Assembly: GCF_001427905.1 (NCBI RefSeq)
Contig: NZ_LMEF01000034.1
Coordinates: forward strand, 109,329 to 173,328
Direction of reading: 5' to 3'
From: Flavobacterium sp. Root420
GTDB lineage: Bacteria > Bacteroidota > Bacteroidia > Flavobacteriales > Flavobacteriaceae
Length of the DNA stretch: 64,000 nucleotides
Both the position numbers and the translations under genes were made by a program. Every line of letters begins with the position of its first letter. The stretch's first letter is position 1. This document shows, piece by piece, positions 53,148 to 61,825 of the stretch. Below the pieces are notes generated by a model, which saw only the letters and a list, made by a program, of their open reading frames with translations, ran no database searches and was not told the DNA's origin.

Positions 53148-53918
53148 ATGATAAAACTTTTAACTCCCTTTGAAAAAATATCAAAAATGAACAGAACCCT
53201 TATTTTAATAGGCTGGTTCTTTCTTTTGATTATTATTTGGTTTGCGACGACAGCTGGCGAAAAACATCTTTTTCCATCTCCATCTCAGGTTTTAACTGGT
53301 TTTGAAGATTTATACAGAGAAGGTTTGGTAGTGCATATTTTCAATTCATTGTCATTATGTTTTATCTCGATTTTTTTAGCTACTATCATTTCTTTACTAT
53401 TTGCTTATTCATGGCCCATTCCGTTATTGAAACCAATTGCTGAATTTGTTACTAAATTTAGATTTTTGCCTTTTACCGGACTTTCATTTTATATCACAAT
53501 GGTGGTTCACGATGCAAGATCGATGCAGGTTTGGATTTTGGTAATTTTCCTGACGACTTTTTTGACAACATCGTTAATTGCAGTTATCAAAGATATTCCA
53601 CAAGAAGAATTTGATCATGCAAAAATGCTAAAATGTACTCGGTTAGAAGTCCTTTGGCAGGTTATTATTTTAGGAAGAGTAGATTATGTAATTGATGTCA
53701 TCAGACAAAATCTTGCCATAACCTGGATGATGCTGGTAACAGTAGAGTCGATCGTTGTAGCTTCTGGAGGATTAGGGTTTTTAATCAAAAATTCTGATAA
53801 ATTCATGAACACGGGACGAATAATAGCACTTCAAATCATTATTTTATTAATAGGTCTTGGCTTAGATGCAGGAATAAATTTCTTAAGAAAAGCATTATTT
53901 AGATATTCAAAAATATAA
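53148..53918 (+). CDS. ABC transporter permease (SsuC/TauC type)
   Basis: A 256-residue inner-membrane permease with about six helices. FPSPSQVLTGFEDLYREGLVVHIFNSLSLC is the typical opening of the nitrate/sulfonate/taurine permeases. DIPQEEFDHAKMLKCTRLEVLWQVIILGRVDYVIDVIRQ holds the coupling EAA-like loop. It lies after the OmpA-fused binding protein and 2 bases before the ATPase gene. Together these three make a complete importer-like ABC system; the substrate cannot be told. Confidence 0.9.
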   Translation: MIKLLTPFEKISKMNRTLILIGWFFLLIIIWFATTAGEKHLFPSPSQVLTGFEDLYREGLVVHIFNSLSLCFISIFLATIISLLFAYSWPIPLLKPIAEFVTKFRFLPFTGLSFYITMVVHDARSMQVWILVIFLTTFLTTSLIAVIKDIPQEEFDHAKMLKCTRLEVLWQVIILGRVDYVIDVIRQNLAITWMMLVTVESIVVASGGLGFLIKNSDKFMNTGRIIALQIIILLIGLGLDAGINFLRKALFRYSKI

Positions 53919-53920
53919 TC

Positions 53921-54751
53921 ATGAAACACGAATATAAAGAAACGCTTTTGTATGTTGAAAATTTAAGCGTTGCATACGATGATACAGTTATTATAAAGGA
54001 TATTAATCTTGTAGAAAAAGACGTAATCAGAGATGGAGTAGATTGCACAGGACAAGTTGTAGCTTTTGTTGGAAGATCAGGTAGAGGAAAATCTACTTTC
54101 TTTAAAGCATTAACCGGACTAATTCCATCGAAAACGGGAAAAATTTTAATTAGAGATTTTGAAAACAAAGAACCTAATGCTGCCAAATCTGTAAATGAAG
54201 GCGATATTGGTTTTGTAGATCAAAAGTATACTTTGTTCAGACATAAAACAGTTACTCAGGCTTTGAAATTTTCGTTAAGAAAAACAACGCTTTCGAATAC
54301 TGAAAAAGAAGACAAGATAAAAAAATACCTGAAAGAATGGGGCTTAGAAAACTGTAAAGACAAATATCCAAACGAACTTTCCGGAGGACAAAGACAAAGA
54401 ACCGCGATTATAGAACAATTGTTCTCGTCGGATCAATTTATTGTTTTGGATGAACCTTTTTCAGGTTTAGATGTTGGAAATATTGAAGAAGTAAAAAAAT
54501 CTTTTGAGCTATTAGGAAAATCTTCTGATTTTAATACAGTCATTTTTTCTACACATGACATTGAATTGGCAATTGAATTGGCGCAGACTATTTATGTTAT
54601 TGGTTATCCAACTATTAATGGAAAACAGGAACATTACGGAACAATTGTGGCCAAGTATGATTTGAGAGATATGGGCTTAGCCTGGAAAGATTATTGTGAT
54701 GATCACCTAAAATTATCAAAAGAAATTATTCACCAAATGATGATTTCTTAA
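53921..54751 (+). CDS. ABC transporter ATP-binding protein
   Basis: A 276-residue ATPase. Walker A is GRSGRGKST (51-59), signature LSGGQRQRTAI (153-163), Walker B FIVLDEPF (173-180), H-loop STHD. The insertion EKDVIRDGVDCTGQVVAF before Walker A and a 60-residue C-terminal extension set it apart from the standard 250-residue SsuB/TauB proteins. It is coupled to the permease (2-base gap) and the AAA+ gene (8-base gap). Confidence 0.92.
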   Translation: MKHEYKETLLYVENLSVAYDDTVIIKDINLVEKDVIRDGVDCTGQVVAFVGRSGRGKSTFFKALTGLIPSKTGKILIRDFENKEPNAAKSVNEGDIGFVDQKYTLFRHKTVTQALKFSLRKTTLSNTEKEDKIKKYLKEWGLENCKDKYPNELSGGQRQRTAIIEQLFSSDQFIVLDEPFSGLDVGNIEEVKKSFELLGKSSDFNTVIFSTHDIELAIELAQTIYVIGYPTINGKQEHYGTIVAKYDLRDMGLAWKDYCDDHLKLSKEIIHQMMIS

Positions 54752-54759
54752 AACAGCAT

Positions 54760-56289
54760 ATGTCAAAAAAGAACAATCCGATATCGATTATTGAGGAATC
54801 ATTTTTGTCTCTAAAAAAATATTTGGAAACAAACATAAATTCTAATGAAGCCGTTTTTACGGCTTCATTTATTAGTAATCTACATAAAGAAACTACAAGT
54901 ATTCTTGAAATTTGCAATGTACTAAATCAAGATACAGATTTTATTCAGAAAATAAATCAAGCTGTAAACCCTGTTTTTTCAAAAGGTTTATTGTTTAAAG
55001 CAGAGCATTTTTTTCTTTCGGATATTATTAATCTTTACGAAAGAGAGCCGGGACAAAAAAATGAAAAGCAAGAGTTTGTTGTAGCTTATTATTATGATGT
55101 TTTACGCAACAAACATTTTGCGGATGAAAATTCGGCAAACGAATTAAATCAATTGGTTTTTACAACGGAATTTAAAAATCATCTTTTAAAAATAAAAAAG
55201 GAAAACAAGATAATAGCTTCAAACGCTTACCAAAACCAATATTTGCTTCCTGAAATAGTAGAAAAGAAACACAATAAAGCAGACGAAATTTTAAACAAAT
55301 ACCAAAATTTCATCCAGTTTGCGTTTGATAAAAAATTTGAAAATGTAACAGCTTTCAATAATTATCTTGGTTTGAATTTCAACAAATCAAAAACAGACAA
55401 AAAGGAAATTGACCATCTTCCGAAAGAAGATTCATTAGAAAAAGTACTGAAAGAATTAAATGAATTAGTTGGTTTAGCAGAAGTAAAAAAAGACGTTTCT
55501 GAACTTATTAATTTATTAGAAATACAAAAGAAACGATCAAAACAAGGATTAAAGAATGTTGAAATAACCTTGCATACTGTTTTTTTAGGACCGCCCGGAA
55601 CCGGAAAAACTTCTGTGGCGAGACTTTTAAGCCGAATTTTTAAACATTTGGGCTTTTTATCCAAAGGTCAAATGTTCGAAACAGACAGAGAAGGTTTAGT
55701 TGCTGGCTATGTTGGGCAGACGGCAACCAAGGTTGATGCTGCGGTGGAATCCAGCCTTGGTGGTGTTTTATTTGTTGATGAAGCTTATGCATTATCTCAA
55801 AATGCATTTGGAAATGATTATGGAGCCGAAGCTGTGAATACACTCTTGAAAAGAATGGAAGACCATCGGGAAGATTTAGCAGTTGTAGTGGCTGGATATA
55901 CCGAACCAATGAAGATTTTTATAGAATCTAATCCGGGTTTACGTTCCCGCTTTAATCGATATTTTCATTTTAGCCATTTTACTCCACAAGAATTATTTCA
56001 AATTTTTGAGTCATTTTGTTCAAAGTCTGATTTTATAATTGCTGATGATGCCAAAGAAAAATTAACGGATACTTTTGATTTGCTCTATGAAAGTAAAAAT
56101 GAAAGTTTTGGAAACGCCAGAGTGGTTCGAAATTTATTTGAAAAATGTGTTCAGAATCAGGCGAACCGAATTGTTAAATTGAAAAAAATAACCAATAAAG
56201 TACTAAAAACACTTACTGAAGAAGATATTCCGGAACCAAAAGAAACGGAGCAAAACGTTAACTTAGAATTGAAAAACAAAGAATCTTAA
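54760..56289 (+). CDS. CbbX/EccA/SpoVK-type AAA+ ATPase
   Basis: A 509-residue protein. The N-terminal 215 residues are helical and unlike any family I know. The AAA+ module has a Val/Gly-rich entry LNELVGLAEVKKDV, Walker A GPPGTGKT (277-284), pore loop YVGQ (317-320), Walker B VLFVDEAYAL (336-345), and Arg finger region NPGLRSRFNRYFHF. This is the CbxX/CfqX family, to which the Rubisco activase CbbX and the type VII secretion ATPase EccA belong. No Rubisco or ESX gene is near. It is the last gene of the operon, and probably remodels one of its partners. Confidence 0.9.
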   Translation: MSKKNNPISIIEESFLSLKKYLETNINSNEAVFTASFISNLHKETTSILEICNVLNQDTDFIQKINQAVNPVFSKGLLFKAEHFFLSDIINLYEREPGQKNEKQEFVVAYYYDVLRNKHFADENSANELNQLVFTTEFKNHLLKIKKENKIIASNAYQNQYLLPEIVEKKHNKADEILNKYQNFIQFAFDKKFENVTAFNNYLGLNFNKSKTDKKEIDHLPKEDSLEKVLKELNELVGLAEVKKDVSELINLLEIQKKRSKQGLKNVEITLHTVFLGPPGTGKTSVARLLSRIFKHLGFLSKGQMFETDREGLVAGYVGQTATKVDAAVESSLGGVLFVDEAYALSQNAFGNDYGAEAVNTLLKRMEDHREDLAVVVAGYTEPMKIFIESNPGLRSRFNRYFHFSHFTPQELFQIFESFCSKSDFIIADDAKEKLTDTFDLLYESKNESFGNARVVRNLFEKCVQNQANRIVKLKKITNKVLKTLTEEDIPEPKETEQNVNLELKNKES

Positions 56290-56298
56290 AAAAGCAAA

Positions 56299-56332
56299 AA
56301 GAGCCGACATCCCCAATTGTCGGCTCCTTTTA
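56299..56332 (+). terminator. Terminator of the ABC-OmpA-AAA operon
   Basis: The perfect arms GAGCCGACA and TGTCGGCTC enclose a 9-base loop and are followed by CTTTT. It lies 12 bases after the last stop codon. Confidence 0.85.
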
Positions 56333-56372
56333 AATATAGTAGTTTTTATCTTTTTCTATTTTGAAATATAAG

Positions 56373-56429
56373 TTATAAAATGGTGATTCTTGGAATTACT
56401 CAAAACCAAGAATCAATACCATTTTATAA
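56373..56429. repeat. Strong isolated stem-loop
   Basis: An outer stem TTATAAAATGGT / ACCATTTTATAA (12 bases) and an inner stem GATTCTTGG / CCAAGAATC (9 bases) are separated by a 3-base bulge on one side and closed by a 12-base loop. No long T run follows, so it is not an obvious terminator. It could belong to a structured RNA. Confidence 0.7.
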
Positions 56430-56455
56430 ATTTACCATTCAGATAGTGATCTGTG

Positions 56456-56633
56456 GTGCTTTGTCTTTTGTGGGAACAAACTAGCTTTATCAATCCCAGT
56501 GCTCTGTTTTTTTGAGGGTTACATTTCAGCAGAATCAATCCCTTGTGCTTTGTCTTTTGTGGGAACAAACTAGCTTTATTAGTCCCAATGCTTTTCTTTT
56601 TTATAAGGGTTGTATTTCTAGCTTTTCTCAATC
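56456..56633. repeat. Two 89-bp tandem repeats
   Basis: The phrase GTGCTTTGTCTTTTGTGGGA is followed by ACAAACTAGCTTTAT and CAATCCCAGTGCT (or AGTCCCAATGCT). It begins at 56456 and again at 56545. Between copies lies a GGGTTxxATTTC..AATCCCT segment. The first half is almost identical; the second half has diverged. Confidence 0.8.
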
Positions 56634-56776
56634 CCTATGTAGCAAATTTAAGATGAGACTGTTAAAAAAATGTTACATAATTTTTGCCGACAATTTATAT
56701 ATTTCACATGTGTACGTTTTTTGCTATAATTAAGAATGAAAAAAATTGAGTATTTTTGAACTCTATTTTTATTACA

Positions 56777-57223
56777 ATGAAACTACAAATTAAAGAACTC
56801 ACTACAATAGAAGAAATGCTGGCTCAAATTGATACTATGCGATTTCTTTATCCAAAACTTTCTATTGAAAAATACAAATCATTTCTGTCAGAGATGGTAC
56901 CACACAATTATATTCAGATTGGTGTTTTTGAAGATGGTGTTTGTCTGGGAATAACGGGTTGTTGGGCTGCTACTAAACTATGGACCGGCAAGTATCTTGA
57001 AATCGATAATTTTGTGGTTAATCCGGAGCATCGCTCAAAAGGAATTGGAAAATTACTGACCGATTATATTGAACAAAAAGCTACTGACCTGAACTGCAGC
57101 AGTATTGTTTTAGACGCTTTTACAGGAAATTTTGCAGCACATCGTTTTTACTACAATCAGGGTTACGGTCCAAAGGGTTTTCATTTTGTTAAAATTTTGG
57201 ATGAAAATAAACTAACGCAATAA
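56777..57223 (+). CDS. GNAT-family acetyltransferase
   Basis: A 148-residue N-acetyltransferase. The acetyl-CoA loop is VNPEHRSKGIGKLLTDYIEQKA (R-x-x-G-x-G), followed by the VLDAFTGNFAAHRFYYNQGY motif B pattern. The substrate is unknown; a small amine or protein N-terminus is possible. Start chosen at ATG 56777; in-frame sequence upstream lies within the promoter region. Confidence 0.88.
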   Translation: MKLQIKELTTIEEMLAQIDTMRFLYPKLSIEKYKSFLSEMVPHNYIQIGVFEDGVCLGITGCWAATKLWTGKYLEIDNFVVNPEHRSKGIGKLLTDYIEQKATDLNCSSIVLDAFTGNFAAHRFYYNQGYGPKGFHFVKILDENKLTQ

Positions 57224-57317
57224 AAAAGCACTGAAGTTTTTTTATTGAACCTGCAAAATCAGTATTAAACCAAAGAATTGGTTATTTTTGTTTTACAAAC
57301 TTTATTATTAAATTATT

Positions 57318-58778
57318 TTGGGATTATATAAAAATCTATTCAAGCAAACTGCAATTTACGGCCTAGCAACAGTGTTACCGCGAATGCTGAGCTTTTTATT
57401 GGTAAGATTATATACAGGTATTTTACCAACTGCAGAATATGGCGAGATTTCGATTGTTTTGTCCTGGATGGTTTTCTTTAATGTAGTTCTTTCTTACGGA
57501 ATGGAAACTGCTTTTTTTAGATTCTATAGTGCCGAAGAAGATAAGAAAAATGTAATTGCAACTTCTACAATTTCAATATTTTGGTCGTCGATAATTTTCT
57601 TGTTTGTAGCATTAATTTTTAGAAATACCTTAGCAAGCCTTGCTGAAGTAGATGCACAGTATGTTACCTATTCGGTTTGGATTTTAGTTTTAGATGCTTT
57701 GGTGTTAGTACCATTCTCCAAACTTAGGGCCAATCAGAGACCAATGGTTTACGCTGCGATTAAAATTGGAAACGTAATAATCAATTTATTGCTGAATATT
57801 TTCTTTTTAATGTATTTACCAAAACTGGCGGCTTCAAATCCTAATTCGGTTTGGGATAATTTATATGTAGAGAATTTCCAGATTGCCTATATTTTCATAG
57901 CAAATTTATTGGCGAGTTTAGCCACTTTTGTTGTGCTTTCTCCAAATTATCTTTCGCTAGGACGAAAATTCGATCCGGTACTTTGGAAAAAAATGATGAA
58001 ATATGGTTTGCCAATTTTGGTTGCCGGACTTGCATTTGCTGTTAACGAACATTTCGATAAAATTCTTTTAGGATATTTATTACCCGAAAACTTGGCTAAA
58101 TCTGAAGTTGGAGCTTATTCTGCTTGTTACAAGCTTGGATTATTTATGGTTTTATTTGCAACGGCTTTTAGATTAGGAATCGAACCTTTCTTTTTCAGTC
58201 ATGCAAAGAATGAAAATGCACCTCAGACCTACGCGGTTATCACCAAATATTTTGTGATTTTAGGATCCTTAATTTTATTGGGAGTAATTGTTTTTGCAGA
58301 TATTTTAAAATTTCTGCTATTGGATAATAAATCATATTGGGAAGCGATGAAAGTAGTGCCGTTAATTATTCTGGCAAACTTCTTTTTAGGAATTTACAAC
58401 AACTTATCGGTTTGGTATAAACTGACAGACAAAACAAAAATTGGTGCTTATATTTCAATTGTTGGTGCAATAGTAACTTTGGTTTTAAACTATTTCCTGA
58501 TTCCAAAATACAGTTACTATGGTTCTGCAATTGCAACTATTTCTGCTTACGGAAGCATGATGCTGATTTCTTATATTTTAGGAAATAAATATTACCCTAT
58601 ACCTTATGATATGAATAAAATTGGAGCTTATTTAGGAATTTCAATTGTGTTTTCGGCTATTTCTTTTTATGGATTTAGGGAAAATTATTTCGTTGGAATT
58701 CCGTTATTATTAGGCTTTATGTATTTTGTTTATCATAACGAAAAAGATACAATCAAAGGAATTATGAATAGAAAGTAG
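57318..58778 (+). CDS. second oligosaccharide flippase-type membrane protein
   Basis: A 486-residue MVF-superfamily transporter with about 12-14 helices (MGLYKNLFKQTAIYGLATVLPRMLSFLLVRLYTGILPTAEYGEISIVLSW, the usual first helix and G-x-Y-x-x-I). It starts with TTG at 57318. It opens a conserved-looking Bacteroidota cluster with dut, a sugar nucleotidyltransferase and a TPR protein. It differs from the Wzx at 21076, so the genome has at least two flippase-like systems. Confidence 0.88.
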   Translation: MGLYKNLFKQTAIYGLATVLPRMLSFLLVRLYTGILPTAEYGEISIVLSWMVFFNVVLSYGMETAFFRFYSAEEDKKNVIATSTISIFWSSIIFLFVALIFRNTLASLAEVDAQYVTYSVWILVLDALVLVPFSKLRANQRPMVYAAIKIGNVIINLLLNIFFLMYLPKLAASNPNSVWDNLYVENFQIAYIFIANLLASLATFVVLSPNYLSLGRKFDPVLWKKMMKYGLPILVAGLAFAVNEHFDKILLGYLLPENLAKSEVGAYSACYKLGLFMVLFATAFRLGIEPFFFSHAKNENAPQTYAVITKYFVILGSLILLGVIVFADILKFLLLDNKSYWEAMKVVPLIILANFFLGIYNNLSVWYKLTDKTKIGAYISIVGAIVTLVLNYFLIPKYSYYGSAIATISAYGSMMLISYILGNKYYPIPYDMNKIGAYLGISIVFSAISFYGFRENYFVGIPLLLGFMYFVYHNEKDTIKGIMNRK

Positions 58779-58807
58779 TCGTACTTTTTAATGTTTTAAA
58801 TAAAAAA

Positions 58808-59242
58808 ATGAAAATACAAATTATCAATAAATCACAACACGCTTTACCAAACTACGAAACAATTGCTTCGGCAGGAATGGATTTGCGAGCCAACTTAACA
58901 GAATCAATAACGCTTAAACCTTTAGAAAGAACGATTGTGAAAACAGGTCTTTTTATTGAATTGCCAATTGGCTACGAAGCGCAGGTACGACCAAGAAGCG
59001 GATTGGCTGCAAAAAAAGGAGTAACCGTTTTAAATTCACCGGGAACCGTTGATGCAGATTATAGAGGTGAAATAGGGGTAATTTTAGTAAATTTATCAAA
59101 TGAAGAATTCGTAATCGAAAACGGAGAACGAATTGCTCAATTAATTATTTCCAAACACGAAAGAGCTGAGTGGATTGAAGTTGAAGAATTATCCGAAACT
59201 TCAAGAGGCGCCGGCGGATTTGGTAGTACAGGCGTGAAATAA
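58808..59242 (+). CDS. dUTP diphosphatase
   Basis: A 144-residue trimeric dUTPase. All five motifs are present: AGMDLRA, RPRSGLAAKKG, GTVDADYRGEIGV, GERIAQLI and the C-terminal RGAGGFGSTG. It hydrolyses dUTP to dUMP and keeps uracil out of DNA. Located 29 bases after the flippase gene. Confidence 0.96.
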   Translation: MKIQIINKSQHALPNYETIASAGMDLRANLTESITLKPLERTIVKTGLFIELPIGYEAQVRPRSGLAAKKGVTVLNSPGTVDADYRGEIGVILVNLSNEEFVIENGERIAQLIISKHERAEWIEVEELSETSRGAGGFGSTGVK

Positions 59243-59254
59243 GTTTTCAGTTTT

Positions 59255-59400
59255 CAGTTGCAGTTTTCACCATTCATTCGGACTTTGCGACCTTAAAAAG
59301 TACAAAATAACTTAGCGAACTTTGCGTATCCCGATAGCTATCGGGATTGCGGCCTTTGCGGTTAAAAATCAAGAACCAACTCAAGAAGATTTTAGATAAT
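59255..59400. repeat. Interspersed-repeat-like spacer with a perfect palindrome
   Basis: GTTTTCAGTTTTCAGTTGCAG, GGACTTTGCGACCTTAAA, TTAGCGAACTTTGCG and CTTTGCGGTTAAAA recall the common Flavobacterium intergenic repeat also seen at 12055-12235. It encloses a perfect 20-base palindrome ATCCCGATAGCTATCGGGAT (59328-59347). No gene. Confidence 0.55.
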
Positions 59401-59424
59401 CTTTCATAAAAAATAAATACAAAA

Positions 59425-60441
59425 ATGAAAATAATTGTTCCAATGGCGGGCCGAGGCTCGAGACTTAGACCACATACTTTAACGGTTCCAAAACCATTAA
59501 TTCCAGTTGCAGGAAAATCAATTGTACATCGTTTAGTCGAAGATATTGCTAAAATATTAAAAGAACCAATTGAAGAAGTTGCTTTTATTTTGGGTGATGA
59601 AGCTTTTTTTGGTGCTGATCTTGTAACAAGTTTAGAAGATTTGGCAAAAGGTTTAGGAGCAAAAGCATCTATCTATCGTCAGGATTTGCCTTTGGGAACA
59701 GGTCATGCAATTATGTGCGCAAAAGAATCTTTGTCAGGACCTGCTGTAATTGCTTATGCAGATACTTTAATCAGAGCTGATTTTGAATTAGATCCTGCTG
59801 CAGATGCTGTAATTTGGGTAAAACAAGTAGATCAGCCTGAAGCATTTGGTGTAGTAAAGTTAAATACCAATAATGAAATTATAGAATTGGTTGAAAAACC
59901 AAAAGAATTTGTTAGCGATTTAGCCGTTATCGGAATCTATTATTTTAAAGAAGTTGCTGATTTGAAAAAAGAACTGCAAGGCGTTTTGGATAATAATATA
60001 CAAAATGGTGGAGAATATCAAATCAATGACGGAATCAAAGCAATGATGGCTGACGGAAAAATTTTCAAAACCGGAAGTGTAGATGAATGGATGGACTGCG
60101 GAAACAAAGACGTTACCGTTGAAACCAATACCAGAATGTTAGGATTTTTACATAACGATGGAGAACATCTGGTTGATTATAATGTGACATTAGAAAACGC
60201 AACGATTATTCCACCTTGTTATATTGGTGAAAATGTAGTGTTGAAAAACGCAACGGTTGGACCAAACGTATCGTTAGGAAAAGGATGCCATGTAATCGAC
60301 AGTACAATCAAAAACAGTTTAGTTCAGACGTTTTCTCAAATAAAAAATGCTAACTTAGATAATGCGATGATCGGAAACCATGTTAGTTATGATGGTAAGT
60401 TTACGAGTATCAGTATTGGAGATTATTCTGTTTTAGAATAA
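59425..60441 (+). CDS. sugar-phosphate nucleotidyltransferase
   Basis: A 338-residue nucleotidyltransferase. The N-terminal GRGSRLRPHTLTVPKPLIPVAGKSI (9-33) is the NTP-binding signature of the glucose-1-phosphate thymidylyl/mannose-1-phosphate guanylyl family. A left-handed beta-helix tail (about 245-335, NATIIPPCYIGENVVLKNATVGPNVSLG) is typical of hexapeptide-repeat versions. It makes an NDP-sugar; which nucleotide and sugar is not readable from the sequence. Part of the envelope cluster. Confidence 0.9.
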   Translation: MKIIVPMAGRGSRLRPHTLTVPKPLIPVAGKSIVHRLVEDIAKILKEPIEEVAFILGDEAFFGADLVTSLEDLAKGLGAKASIYRQDLPLGTGHAIMCAKESLSGPAVIAYADTLIRADFELDPAADAVIWVKQVDQPEAFGVVKLNTNNEIIELVEKPKEFVSDLAVIGIYYFKEVADLKKELQGVLDNNIQNGGEYQINDGIKAMMADGKIFKTGSVDEWMDCGNKDVTVETNTRMLGFLHNDGEHLVDYNVTLENATIIPPCYIGENVVLKNATVGPNVSLGKGCHVIDSTIKNSLVQTFSQIKNANLDNAMIGNHVSYDGKFTSISIGDYSVLE

Positions 60442-60469
60442 AATAATAATTTAAAATGAAATTATGTAA

Positions 60470-61822
60470 ATGATGAAAAAAGGAGTTTTTGTAATTTTAT
60501 TTTTCGTTTTGCTTGGCAATTCAATGTCGGTTTTAGCTCAGACTGAACCGGAAGATATTGCTATGGCAACCGATGAATATCAGGACTCTTTTTATGAATC
60601 ATTAAAACAAAAAGGAATTGAAAATTATGACAAGGCCATTGTATCATTAGAAAAATGTATCAAACTAAAACCTAATGATGCTGTTGCTTATTTTGAATTG
60701 GGGAAGAATTATTTTGCTCTAAAAGAATATAGCAATGCTCAATCTTCATTTGAAAAAGCAACACAATTAGACCCAAAAAACAAATGGTATTGGCTTGGAA
60801 TTTATGATGTAAGTTATGAAACCAAGAATTATCCTTTGGCAATCGAAACGATTCAAAAAATTATCCCGTTTGACGAAGAATATAAAGATGATTTGATTTC
60901 ATTATACATGTTGACGAATCAGTACGATAAAGCGCTTTTGACGATTAATGAAATGAACGATAAATTCGGGAAATCTGAAGATCGCGAAAGATATAAATTG
61001 CAGATCTTATCTCAGGGTAAATATCAAAATTCCGAGATTGCTAATTTGATTGATCAGATTAAACAAAATCCGAAAGAAGAATCAAATTATGTTAACCTGA
61101 TTTTTTTATATTCAAAATCAGAAGAAACAGATAAGGCTTTGGATGTTGCAAAACAATTGGCAAAAGAAATTCCAAATTCTGAATGGGCTCAGGTAACTTT
61201 GTTCAAAGTGTATTTAGATGGCAATAAAGCAGATCAGGCAATTAAATCGATGAATGTTATTTTGTCAAGTTCAAAAATTGATTCAAAAATAAAGCATCGT
61301 ACGCTAAATGAGTTTTTGATTTATGTGAATAAAAATCCGCAATATGCTCCAGATTTAGAGAAAGCAATTGCTTATTTTGACAACGATCCGAATGTCGATG
61401 TTGCAAAAGAAATTGGGAAATTTTATCACAGTAAAGGTCAATTTGAAAATGCCATTAAATATTACGAAAAAGATTTAAAGGCAAATTCAGATACAGATCG
61501 CGAAACCAACTTGCTTTTGCTTGAAGCGTATACGCAGGCAAAACAGTTTGAGCCGATGACAAAAAGAGCTATGAATATGATTGAAGTGTATCCGAGCCAG
61601 CCTCAATTTTATTATTATGCAGGCTTAGGAAACAATAAGTTACAACAATTTAAGAATGCAAAAACCGTTTTAGAAATGGGACTTGATTATGTAGTCGATG
61701 ATAAAACGCTTGAGGCAAATTTTAATATTCAGCTTGGAGAGGCATACAATGGATTAGGAGATGCTAAGAAAAAAGAGGAATACTTTTTGAAGGCAAATGA
61801 GTTATTAAAACAAAAGAAGTAG
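60470..61822 (+). CDS. TPR-repeat secreted protein
   Basis: A 450-residue protein with a signal peptide (KGVFVILFFVLLGNSMSVLAQ, cleaved near residue 24) and about ten tetratricopeptide-like helix pairs (for example AVAYFELGKNYFALKEYSNAQSSFEKATQLDPKN at about 66-99). It is periplasmic. Its position between the nucleotidyltransferase and DUF4292 genes suggests a role in envelope assembly. Only 3 bases separate it from DUF4292. Confidence 0.88.
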   Translation: MMKKGVFVILFFVLLGNSMSVLAQTEPEDIAMATDEYQDSFYESLKQKGIENYDKAIVSLEKCIKLKPNDAVAYFELGKNYFALKEYSNAQSSFEKATQLDPKNKWYWLGIYDVSYETKNYPLAIETIQKIIPFDEEYKDDLISLYMLTNQYDKALLTINEMNDKFGKSEDRERYKLQILSQGKYQNSEIANLIDQIKQNPKEESNYVNLIFLYSKSEETDKALDVAKQLAKEIPNSEWAQVTLFKVYLDGNKADQAIKSMNVILSSSKIDSKIKHRTLNEFLIYVNKNPQYAPDLEKAIAYFDNDPNVDVAKEIGKFYHSKGQFENAIKYYEKDLKANSDTDRETNLLLLEAYTQAKQFEPMTKRAMNMIEVYPSQPQFYYYAGLGNNKLQQFKNAKTVLEMGLDYVVDDKTLEANFNIQLGEAYNGLGDAKKKEEYFLKANELLKQKK

Positions 61823-61825
61823 AAA

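Larger units (their letters stand above)
56290..56776. other. 487-bp non-coding region with hairpin and tandem repeat
   Basis: No credible gene. It holds the operon terminator, a strong stem-loop at 56373-56429 and two 89-base tandem copies at 56456-56633. An exact TAnnTTTG (TATTTTTG) at 56751-56758 lies 18 bases before the GNAT start and is a possible promoter. Confidence 0.6.

Noticed and set aside
54760..56289. Rubisco activase (CbbX) function
   Set aside because: No Rubisco or Calvin-cycle gene is in the window, and the N-terminal domain is unlike CbbX; only the AAA+ family is shared.
56413..56631. 72-residue minus-strand frame
   Set aside because: It comes from the 89-bp tandem repeat; the repeated protein segment is explained by DNA duplication and it lacks a recognisable fold.
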